NCBI GenBank assembly: GCA_947462335.1 | Contig: OX381717.1 | Span: 17,227,166 to 17,291,165, forward strand | Reading direction: 5' to 3' | Length of the DNA stretch: 64,000 bases | Source of the DNA: Harmothoe impar | Taxonomy: Eukaryota; Annelida; Polychaeta; Phyllodocida; Polynoidae | In this document: positions 55,083 to 64,000 of the stretch, piece after piece | Layout of the letters: every line of letters starts with the position of its first letter | How positions within the stretch are numbered: the first letter of the stretch is position 1 | Notes under the pieces: model-generated | The model's database searches: none | What the model saw: only the letters and a program-made list of their open reading frames with translations | Told to the model about the DNA's origin: nothing | Made by a program: the position numbers and the translations under genes

Positions 55083-55607
55083 GTTGGTAGGAGGGTTTTC
55101 TCATCTTTTCTGTTTAAAATCTTTTCTGTTTTAAAACAGAAGCGACCTTATTTTGCTTCAATCTCTTTATCTTTTATGTTTTCCGAAATGTTATCCGTGA
55201 TACAACACACCATAGGTGGCATATATATCCTACTCTGTGTATAATTATACAAGTTGAGCTGAGTTTTGGTCAAAGATTCACTACAAAAAAGCAATCTTCC
55301 AATTTTTTAGGAAGACAAGAAAGTTTCCAATATTAGTTTTTATTTTAAATAATTCAGGATAATTGCATTGAGAAATTGTCGGAAGATTTTTTTTTCTGTG
55401 TGAAATTTTTTAGAAAAACATGATTTTCGCATGAGGTCCTATATATGTAATGCACTTCAATGTAAATGCCCTCTACAAAGGCAAATACATCCCGTGCCAT
55501 TGTATTTTTGTTATGTTCCATAAGCATCATTAAGGAAAATTGTTGGTCGATCTAAAATGAGCTAGATTGTGTTGTATACCTTTAAAGGTTGAATTGATTC
55601 ATTTTAG
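55083..55607 (+). other. Gene 2 intron, duplicated type
   Basis: Its first 140 bp resemble the starts of introns at 55731 and 62748 (CATCTTTT..., then ACAACACAC). Confidence 0.6.
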
Positions 55608-55730
55608 ATGAAGATGAATGCAACCAAGGGATGGACGACTGTGACGTGAATGCAGAGTGCGTGAATACTGCTGGTCTATTTACCTGCATTTGTAACGCTG
55701 GCTACACTGAAGATGGGGACGCTTGTGTAG
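55608..55730 (+). CDS. Gene 2 exon: cbEGF domain 3
   Basis: 123 nt, acceptor cattttag ending 55607, donor gtaagt at 55731, phase 1 to 1. DEDEC start. The conserved G-S-F before cysteine 4 is G-L-F here, and the YTEDGD turn lacks the usual glycine. Confidence 0.92.
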
Positions 55731-56639
55731 GTAAGTAGGAAGTTTTTCTAATGTTTTCCATTTAAACCTGCTTTACAGAAGTAACCTTATATTGCACAAA
55801 TTTCTTCATCTCTTGACTTTTCTGATATTGTTTTTGTGGTACGACACATATAGGTCCTACTGTGCATATGCATATGACAAACCATGGGAAAATGTGACGT
55901 TAGGGGAAAACACCTTTATATAAGTTCATGTCTTCAGCTACAATTTGATGCTTCAATTATCAAAATATTTAAAATAGTTGCTGAGAAATGACATCTCAAA
56001 CATTGGATGGTAGGGACATGTAGGAATTTAGAATAGACTGCAATGTGATCTATTTTCACATTATCCCACTCGAGGTGGGCTTTGACACAAATATCAAGGC
56101 ATCAAATATCAGATCGATATTTGATGTTGTCAAGTGATATTTGATGTTGTCAAGTGTCTTTACTATGTTGTCAAGGTTGTAAAAGCAGGGCGCCCTGATT
56201 GGTCTAAAGGATGAATGAAAGTTGCGTCACCAACTTTCAATACATGTTATGGGGCCCCATGACACTGGTGCAGATATTCTCAATATTCGGGAATTATTTT
56301 GCAAACTTACAGTTGAAAACATTTTTTCTAATGTAATTTGACCCATACTCTTCAATTTCAAGTACTTTTTAAGCTATTACCACTTTAAAAGGGAGTAAAT
56401 CGGCCGTTTATTGGCGTTATCGGCAGCCCCAACGGCAACAACTGCCTGTTGCCCCTGGCAACATGACGTACCTCCGTTTCTAAGGGCTGCGTGCACTGGG
56501 GCCCTGAAGGGGGATCAACAGTGGCTGTAGATACGTGCATCAATCTTGTAATTTGAAGGCCTTATTCACTTTAAAACATTTTGATTATTTACAAACTTGA
56601 CCCTTGACCTTTTTTCTCGAGGGATAAAGATAGAATTAG

Positions 56640-56775
56640 GTTATTTACATGCCCTCTCGTGCATATCTGGGCCCTGGGACGTCACCTCTTGAGTCCCCTG
56701 CGGGGCCTCTCGAGGTGCCGTCCCAGGGCCCAGATATGCACTCGAGGAAACGTCAACAACCTAATTCTATCAATG
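56640..56775. repeat. Snap-back hairpin, about 50-bp arms
   Basis: GCATATCTGGGCCCTGGGAC against GTCCCAGGGCCCAGATATGC is perfect, with AGGTTATTTAC and GTCAACAACCT further out. The centre is CCCCTGCGGGG. Confidence 0.85.
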
Positions 56776-56779
56776 TATC

Positions 56780-57279
56780 CATACCCAGCAAATTGTGGTC
56801 ATGTTGTGTGAGGGCTGGGACACCTCCTGTCCCAATGCGCTAGTTGAAATGAAACCTGGTCATGGTGGGTCATGACCCAAACTGACCATGGTGAACTCAC
56901 TGGGTCATGACCGAGCCTGACCAAGGTTGACCCAGCTATTATGACTATAGCATTATTATGAAACCATTTCTTCCCAATTCTTCCTAGGGGAGGGGGAGGG
57001 GGTCATCAGAAATGTGGTGGATTGGGGGGGGGGTTGTGGTCCTTTTATTTAAAACATCATTTGAATTATTCTCGGATCTCCAGGCATCCTCCTCCCATTG
57101 TACTATTGTCCAGCACCTCCCCAGTCTTCTCCCCGGCCTCTGTGCGTCCTGCTGCCGTTGTACTATTGTCCAGCACTATCCCAGTCTTCTCTAGGGGAGG
57201 GTCCAATGAGAGACTAAGTATTAAATAAGACTATTATTATATTATAATTGAACTAGATAAAACAACTAATTCTATTTTG

Positions 57280-57347
<68 letters not shown>

Positions 57348-57593
57348 AATATATATATGTATATATATATATATGCGACCATGGGTCAGAACGGGCCAGA
57401 ATACACCATGCTGCATCAAAACTGACTGGGGGTGACTCATACTGACCCGATGCATCATGACCACTTTTTTCAGATGGGTCAGAATGTGGTATGCTGGGTC
57501 AGGGTGACAGGGGATGACCCAGGCCAACCCACTGCATGGCCCAACGCATGGATGACCCAAGCAGACAATATATGACCCCAGTTGGCTGGGTAT
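56780..57593. mobile_element. MITE-like element with ATACCCAGC ends and GGGTCATGACCC repeats
   Basis: Left ATACCCAGCAAATTGTGGTCA and right TGACCCCAGTTGGCTGGGTAT are inverted. The inside holds many GGGTCATGACCC-like words, a 67-bp tandem pair (57100-57190) and an (AT)n tract (57285-57376). Confidence 0.6.
57285..57376. repeat. (AT)n microsatellite
   Basis: Alternating AT with ATGTAT and ATAAAT interruptions. Confidence 0.95.
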
Positions 57594-57865
57594 AAATCAT
57601 AGTATTAGAAATTAAACCAATAAATGCATGTTATTGTACATTGATTTGGATCTGGTAGAAATATTGGCATTCTCTTTCAGTTCTGAAACCCTTGTAGATG
57701 GGGCAATCGGATAGGGATAATTTTCATTCCAAAAGAATGAATTGAAGGTTGCCTTGGCAATCAAATGTCAACAAATTGGCTAAAAATGACTAAAGACCTT
57801 CTTTTTACATTCCAAATAAGACCAATTTCCAGGTTTCGTCACAATTTTATATACATCTCCTAATA

Positions 57866-57867
<2 letters not shown>

Positions 57868-57925
<58 letters not shown>
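57868..57925. repeat. (AT)n microsatellite
   Basis: Alternating AT, uninterrupted. Confidence 0.95.
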
Positions 57926-57926
<1 letters not shown>

Positions 57927-58353
57927 AACTGAACATATATATATGTTGAGCTGAGTTTCAATTTATTTCAATTTGGTCAAAGATTACTGCAAAATAGCGC
58001 TGTTCAAATTTTCAGGAGGCCCAGAAAGTTTCAAATATATTCGGCCCTTTTCAAGAGAGTTTATTGATTAATTACAGGGAAAGTTGAAATCTTGCACTAA
58101 GTGCTGGGAATAATTTGTGCCCCCCCTCACCAAGGGTGCCCAGATATTTCGGCCCACCCTCTTTAAACTGTAGCAATGCAATCTAACCCTCCCACCGTCA
58201 GATTTCTGATGAGTTTTGCCAAAAATTTGCTATACCTAATGCGCTTCGCTCGTGCAAAACAGATAGTGATTTCGGGTTGGCCAGGTTTGGGCCCCCACTG
58301 AGGGCAATCCTGGATCCGCCACTCAACTAAAATGTAGCAATGACTTGTTACAG

Positions 58354-58476
58354 ATGAAGATGAATGCACCTTGATGACGGACGACTGTGACGTGAATGAA
58401 GACTGCATAAATACCGCCGGTTCCTTTACCTGCACTTGTAAAGATGGCTACACTCTAGACGGGGACACTTGTGCAG
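58354..58476 (+). CDS. Gene 2 exon: cbEGF domain 4
   Basis: 123 nt, acceptor gttacag ending 58353, donor gtaacc at 58477, phase 1 to 1. DEDEC start, six cysteines, hydroxylation consensus. Closest to domain 3 in sequence (DDCDVN core). Confidence 0.92.
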
Positions 58477-59511
58477 GTAACCTTGAGCCTTTTCTCATTT
58501 CTCATTTCCAGGGGAACTGCCTGATTTTGATCCCATTTATGTATCTTATATATTTTGTGAAATCATTTTTGTATCAAAATAAACAAGGCAACAAGTCTTT
58601 GCTTTGTATATAGATTTTGAGCCACGCTAGCAGAGATGGTAATATTAATTATGAAACATAATGTTTAAATAACCGAAGACATGAAGTGAGATGCAGTGAA
58701 GGTGTAAGACTTTAATGTGTTTGGGTAAATGAGTTAACAGTGTATGTATGAAGGCTGCAGTCTATGAGGGAGCCTTGGGTGGACATGGACCCTGTTTACA
58801 GCCACATCTGAAGGGTGACTTTGATAGGGGTCACGCTCACCTGGGTCACATACCTTTTTATTCTGTTAGAGAATTAGTGCATTAAGCTTCCATAACCTGA
58901 CTATTTAATGCTGCTATTATTTTTGCCTGATGTTGACACACAATTTTTGCATTAAGATTTTTGAAAGTTTTTTTAGGGTGCCATCTTTGACCTGCTTGAT
59001 AGAAAATGGTTTATTTATTTAACCTTTCAAAGAATGCACCCGGTCAAAGATGGCACCTGGTCAAAGACTTTCACATCCATATACTTTAGACTCACTGTTA
59101 ACTTCTAGGTTGACAACTGTTACTACTTGAGTTCAGTGAATGGAACAAATTAAGGCATGTTGGAAGTACTTAGAGCACAATCTGAACTAATTTTAATTAA
59201 TATTATAGGCCTGCAATGGTCATAATTTTCTTAAACTGAATAAAAAGTAAGTTCTTAATGGAATGTTTCCACAATACTTGCAGTTTTGGAAAGGTAAATT
59301 AATGGCCTTTCTGTGATTCAATGGGATATCAATATGATGCTTTCGTCGATGTGATAATCAGAATTCTCGAAATGTTGGTGTATCAATTCTTTGGGTCTCA
59401 ATGACATCCCTAGAAGTAGTAAATACATCAAATTACCCTGGTTCCTTTATATAATTATCATTTTAGTCACCTCAGCAGAGACAATGAAAGGTTGAACAAC
59501 TTCTTTTTCAG
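58477..59511 (+). other. Gene 2 intron with GGTCAAAGATGGCACC arms
   Basis: Arms near 58974-59000 and 59035-59072 form a short snap-back of the family seen at 7501-7763. The last 400 bp match the intron before 53750. Confidence 0.6.
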
Positions 59512-59634
59512 ATTTAAACGAGTGTGGCCTGGCAACAGACAACTGTCACGTGAATGCAGTTTGTGATAACACACCTGGTTCCTTCACATGTTCTTGTAAC
59601 GATGGCTACAGTGGCGATGGGGTGACTTGCGATG
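59512..59634 (+). CDS. Gene 2 exon: cbEGF domain 5
   Basis: 123 nt, acceptor tttttcag ending 59511, donor gtaact at 59635, phase 1 to 1. DLNEC start, TDNCHVN core. It is the paired duplicate of domain 1. Confidence 0.93.
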
Positions 59635-59828
59635 GTAACTATGATGCATTCCCCATATCCCTGAGATATTATATTTACTTAAACCATTTGCACTTACCAC
59701 ATAGTAGACTAGAACAGTACTACAATTGTGAGTGGGATGAGCTCGGTGAGAATGCCACTTTAACTGCTGTTAACATATATACATATCGGTGATTTCATGT
59801 ATACAATTATCATCCATTCACTGTACAC

Positions 59829-60287
59829 ATGTCCGGGAAATGAAGGGAAACCCTCCCCAGTGCCGTTATTTACACCAGTGTTAATTTTCACAACGCAGGT
59901 AGGTGTGAAAACACTGCAGGGCTCACTGCCTCTTGGGTGAAGTGGAGGAGCATAGAGGGAAAGTCTATAGAAAAAGCTTATTTATATGTGATTTCATGGC
60001 ACTCCCATGTATGATTCACTATTCCCCATGTATGATTCAAGAGCGTACACTAATCTATCTTATGGGATAAATACATTTAACAGCAAATTGATAGAAAATT
60101 CAGCAAATGCGTTGTAATAAAACTGTTGCTAATTTTAGCCCTGTAGTATTTATGCTACAAGCAAAACCGTTGCTAATTCAAGCCCTGCAGTGTTTTCACA
60201 CCTACCTGCGTTGTGAAAATTGACACTGGTGTAAATAATGGCTCTGGGGAGGGTTTCCCTTCATTTCCCGGACCTGGTACATGTGTA
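59829..60287. mobile_element. Inverted-repeat element, about 90-bp arms
   Basis: GTCCGGGAAATGAAGGGAAA and its complement lie at the two ends. Inner CCAGTGTTAATTTTCACAAC and GCAGGTAGGTGTGAAAACAC pair with 60178-60230. Few mismatches, about 260-bp centre, no ORF. Confidence 0.8.
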
Positions 60288-60695
60288 GGACAGTGCCGAC
60301 AGTCACCACCGTGTGGGGCTGCATTGCCACTACGGTGTATACAGGTGAGAGGCTGCCCAGGGTGGGGGCGGCCATCTTTAATTTTTCACCCAAGACCAAA
60401 ATAACCAACAGGTGGCGGCATGCTCGCTCTTGTGGCACCCCCTGTCGCTTGGGGGTGCACTGGAGCCATGCCCAAGTGAGTTCCCTCCCCCCCCGCCCCC
60501 AACATATGCACACATACTATGATGGTATGCATTGTACAGAAAACAAGAATGATAATCCCACTCACTTGACCAGTGGCCAGAGATGAGGGGCACCCACCAT
60601 AATCAGCCTGGGCCAAATAAGTAAAATGAGTATCTGCACCTACAACATTTTTAGGACCTGAGCCAGTTTGGAACACTTTGAGAAAGCCAGTTTAA

Positions 60696-61564
60696 GGTGG
60701 ATCGCTACCTGTTGAATATGGACATACTGCGCAGGTATCTGCGCATATAGCTTAAATGTATCAGAATGAGCTAATATTACAGGATCTGATACATATATTA
60801 TGCTGATCAAGTCATGTTAAAAAATTGGGAGATTTTGAGCAAAATTTCGCATTTTATTGGACATAGTTGATATATTTAAAGCTAATGATATTTGCTATTT
60901 TTATCAGACGTTAGAACATTGAAACTATTTACCAATAAATCATTATCTAGAATTATATAGATCTCATTAAGTTACTTATGATAACCAAGGGTATCAATTG
61001 TAGCCATTTTCTACCCTGATTCTAGCCGTTTTACACTTTATTTTTAGCTTTAAATGTATGATTTACACAGATTTTGCCATATTTTTTAACTTCAAAGGTC
61101 AAAATACCAAAAAAACTCAAACTCATTTTCATATGTTAGCAACTGATCTGAACTATTTTCTGAGAAAATTCTGTTAACTTTGAATACCATTTTCAGCCAA
61201 AACCAGTACAAAATAATAGCAATTTATTCCTTTTCTTTGCCAAAACATCATATTTTTACCCAGAATGGCATGGTATACAACTGTAAAATTAATTTTGCAG
61301 AAACATATAGCCATTTAACATGTGAAGTTTAATATTTTTGTGCATAATGGTTGATGTCTAAAGACATAATTGATTTTTTCAAATTCGTTGTCTCATTTTT
61401 AGAGAAAAATTTAAAAACTTTAATTTTTCAAAATTCTGTATTCAAAAAAGTAGGTCATGACCCCCCATTTTTCTTTTCACTTCCTGTTTCTATATGATTC
61501 AGACTGTCTGTAGAAAAAAAATAGAGACTTTCTGTTAACTTTGATTGAAGGGTAGCGACCCACC
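60696..61564. mobile_element. 869-bp element at a duplicated TTAA, with a paralogous empty site
   Basis: GGTGGATCGCTACC and GGGTAGCGACCCACC are terminal inverted repeats, flanked by TTAA at 60692-60695 and 61565-61568. The duplicated intron before 54960 has the same flank, GTTTAAAGGGGAGATTAAAG, with one TTAA and no insert. No ORF; the element is non-autonomous. Confidence 0.8.
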
Positions 61565-61602
61565 TTAAAGGGGAGATTAAAGGTTAAAATGATTAATTTT
61601 AG

Positions 61603-61725
61603 ATGATGATGAATGCATCTTGGGGACGGACAACTGTGACGTGAATGCACTTTGCACAAATACACCTGGTTCCTTTACCTGTGCTTGTAACGATGGCTAC
61701 ACTGGAGATGGGATCACATGTATAG
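61603..61725 (+). CDS. Gene 2 exon: cbEGF domain 6
   Basis: 123 nt, acceptor aattttag ending 61602, donor gtaagt at 61726, phase 1 to 1. DDDEC start, [10 protein letters not shown] core. Nearly the same as domain 7. Confidence 0.93.
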
Positions 61726-61842
61726 GTAAGTATTGTTTTTTTTACATCGATTTTAAAACTGCATTGGAAAAATATTACCCAAAGTCAATGAAAATATTTG
61801 TTTACTAGTTCTAGTCAAAGCACCCCATGTTTGGTAGAATTT

Positions 61843-61886
61843 AATGGGTAATTCATTGACCCAACAGGGTTAATGAATTACCCATT
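61843..61886. repeat. Short perfect hairpin
   Basis: AATGGGTAATTCATT and AATGAATTACCCATT, 15-bp arms, 14-nt loop. Confidence 0.85.
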
Positions 61887-62624
61887 GCTTAGCACAGTGT
61901 CCAACTCCGACACCCCTTTGGTTCTCTGCTCACCTCCCCTCACCCCTCACGGGCCTCACTAACCCAAACCTCCTCACTTCTAGGCCCTCCGCCGTCACCA
62001 CCACTACTACTTTTTTCACCCACCCACACACACCTCATATCAAATACTCAATATTTATATTTACCTATCACATATCAATCATTGTACAACCGAACTGTTA
62101 TCGATTAATTCCTACCAATTGTATCAATTCACATGCGTGTATTCTCTGTCTCACGACTTCCATATTTTATTACCAATCAATTGTCTTTTATTGTTTACAT
62201 GTACATCATTTGCACATTGTTATATTCAACGGTTGTCACTATTAAATACTACCTTTAAAGTTTACTCTACTAAAATAAACTTTAATTACCCAAGCCTGCC
62301 TTCTCTCTCATACTTTACCTAGGTGGAATCAGTAATGATCATGACATCCTCTGTAATATTCCACATTCCATTTGTGTTCACAAAGAATGCTAGATGAGTA
62401 GTCATAACAACACCTCATTAGATTTATTGATATTCATAATTTTTTTCGATTTATTTGCCAAACTACAGAGATATCTGGCGGTAAGAGTGTTAAAGTATAT
62501 GACTTGATATCAACTCATTGTCAACTTTCTTTTTTCTTGCTTTTCTTGATTAATTCATCAAGTAGCTGACCCCTAAATTTGTCAGTTTAAAGGGAAGATT
62601 AAAGGTTAAAATGTTTCATTTTAG
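61887..62624 (+). other. Gene 2 intron remainder
   Basis: A pyrimidine-rich stretch (61910-62000), then plain AT-rich DNA ending in the shared AAAGGGAAGATTAAAGG. Confidence 0.5.
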
Positions 62625-62747
62625 ATGATAATGAATGCATCTTGGGGACAGACAACTGTGACGTGAATGCACGTTGCACAAATACACCTGATAGCTTTAC
62701 CTGCACTTGTAACGATGGCTATACTGGAGATGGAGTCACTTGTGTAG
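62625..62747 (+). CDS. Gene 2 exon: cbEGF domain 7
   Basis: 123 nt, acceptor cattttag ending 62624, donor gtaagt at 62748, phase 1 to 1. DDNEC start, and PDSF where sisters have PGSF. A recent duplicate of domain 6. Confidence 0.93.
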
Positions 62748-63221
62748 GTAAGTATGGTTTTTTTCTCATCTTTTTACTTTTAAAACTTTTAAACAGAAAA
62801 CACCTTTTTTTGCATCAATTTCCTAATTTCTTGATATTTTCATAAATTGTCTTTGTGGGACAACACACTGTAAGTGGCATTCATCTTCTTCTGTTTTCAA
62901 GGGTTTTCATTGATTAGTTACAGGGAGAGGTGAAAATTGTGCACAGAGTTCCAGGAATAATTGTGCCCTCCTTCACTCAAGGTGCCGGGAAGATTTTGCC
63001 CTAAACGATGGACCCAATATTTTATCGACCACACATTGATTGTGTTTGAAGACACCATAGAGGGGAAAATTGCATCATTTAGCCAATGAAGTAAAATGAT
63101 TATCTGGAGTTATTATTATATTGGGGCTCTGATCATGCTTTTTTTGAATAACACAACTCTGTTATCTAGCGATAACAGAACAATTGAGGTGAATATTTTT
63201 AGTTAAAATCGTGCATTTCGT

Positions 63222-63287
63222 CGAAGGATCGAACCCGGGGCCGCAAGACTATGAGTCCGACGCCCTATCCACTAGACCGTGCCGGCC
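63222..63287 (-). repeat. tRNA-derived SINE-like sequence
   Basis: Minus strand: A-box-like GGTCTAGTGGATAGG, anticodon-loop-like CTCATAG and B box GGGTTCGATCC. The acceptor ends do not pair, so it is a SINE head, not a tRNA gene. A second, weaker tRNA-like stretch lies near 63525-63600. Confidence 0.6.
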
Positions 63288-63795
63288 ATACAGAAGATGG
63301 GATAAAACAAGAAGTCTATAGACACATTCCCAGCCCTCTAGCTCTTATATTAACAGAGATACAGCAACTTTTATATTTTTTCTTGTAACTTCTCCTAAAA
63401 TCAAAAAAAAGTTATAAAATTTTTTTTACTATAAAGGTAGTAGTTGGACTTTACTTACCTATTTGTTAAAATAATTCTAGGGATTTTTTTCCACATACAT
63501 ATGGGTACTTTGAAAATGGTCCATTTCCACCCGGATCCGATCCAGGGACCTCTGGTGTTTGAGGCCGACGCTCTAGCGCCCATACATATCTGGCCATGGT
63601 ACAGTGGTAGGGAAACGCTGCCTATATTGAAGTATGTATATACAGGGGAGCGCCTAGCTCCTTCATCCTCACCTCCCCTACTGAAGATTTCCACAACATG
63701 GCGCCCACCTTGCTCGATCTAGTCTACTTATATATCGTTGGCGAAATTAGGTCATTTTAAAGGTGAATAACCACATTTGAGTTGAAAAATCGTAT

Positions 63796-63917
63796 AATAA
63801 ACCTGATAATGTATGGATAACAGGCACTCAGGGCTGTATCACTCTATAACACCCTCGGCACTGCGCCTCGGGCGTTATAGAGTGATACATCCCCTCGTAA
63901 GCCTGTTATCCATTCAT
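63796..63917. repeat. Snap-back hairpin
   Basis: TGGATAACAGGC pairs with GCCTGTTATCCA and TGTATCACTCTATAACACCC with its complement. The centre is CCTCGGCACTGCGCCTCGGG. Confidence 0.85.
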
Positions 63918-63980
63918 TATTGGTTAACTTTGAGAAAGAAAATCTAAATGGGGGATTAAAGGTTAAAATTATTATTTTAG

Positions 63981-64000
63981 ATGATGATGAATGCATCTTG
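63981..64000 (+). CDS. Gene 2 exon: cbEGF domain 8, start only
   Basis: Acceptor attttag ending 63980. The first 20 nt encode DDDEC and IL, as in domain 6. Cut by the window end. Confidence 0.85.

Larger units (their letters stand above)
52231..64000 (+). other. Gene 2: secreted or membrane multi-EGF protein, cut by window end
   Basis: Exons joinable in frame: 52231-52305, 52553-52652, 53750-53872, 54960-55082, 55608-55730, 58354-58476, 59512-59634, 61603-61725, 62625-62747 and 63981 onward. They give a signal peptide, one diverged EGF-like module and at least seven full cbEGF modules. It is a tandem paralogue of gene 1 on the same strand. Whether it ends in a transmembrane segment is outside the window. 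Confidence 0.85.

Overview
The window looks like intron-rich genomic DNA of an invertebrate animal, probably a marine one. It has small symmetric phase-1 exons with GT-AG boundaries, introns of 0.2 to 10 kb, AT-rich sequence, and a very diverse load of transposons: Polinton/Maverick, DIRS-like tyrosine-recombinase retrotransposon, LINE, LTR elements, and MITEs of hAT, pogo and TTAA type. I cannot name the species from sequence alone. No rRNA, CRISPR, operon or bacterial feature is present.

Two host genes are visible, both on the + strand. Gene 1 (exons 3959-27221) encodes at least six calcium-binding EGF-like (cbEGF) domains, a cysteine-containing membrane-proximal domain, one transmembrane helix and a 49-residue tyrosine/proline-rich tail. 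Its 5' end is not recognised and probably lies left of the window. Gene 2 starts inside the window with a TATA box (52073), a signal-peptide exon (52231), a diverged EGF-like exon and seven complete cbEGF exons. It is cut by the right edge inside an eighth. The two appear to be tandem paralogues. Gene 2 has grown by duplication of exon-plus-intron blocks, because intron flanks as well as exons repeat.

Region by region: 1-2720 is a decayed Polinton family-B DNA polymerase. 3165-3560 is a dense cluster of CRE, ETS, E-box and CCAAT-like motifs. 3.9-27.5 kb is gene 1, whose introns hold MITEs, snap-back palindromes, a large inverted-repeat-bounded element (12.0-15.3 kb) and a DIRS-like retroelement (19.3-23.6 kb). 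27.5-52 kb is intergenic: a polypyrimidine minisatellite (29.8-30.5), a solo LTR (32.1-32.8), a 5'-truncated LINE (34.9-36.3), a 1133-bp tandem duplication (37.1-39.4), a DIRS-ORF2-like relic (40.1-40.3), satellites, and a 754-bp inverted repeat with tRNA-like sequence (50.5-51.2). 52.2-64 kb is gene 2 with a solo LTR and further insertions in its introns.

The most unusual item is at 9674-10569. It is a miniature LTR retrotransposon (TRIM) with recognisable primer-binding-site-like and polypurine-tract-like sequences. Its short LTRs carry a tRNA-like sequence with an internal B box. The whole composite is flanked by a 5-bp duplication and ends in inverted LTRs, so both outer ends are the same LTR end. 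It resembles in concept the plant Cassandra TRIMs, which carry 5S rDNA in their LTRs.
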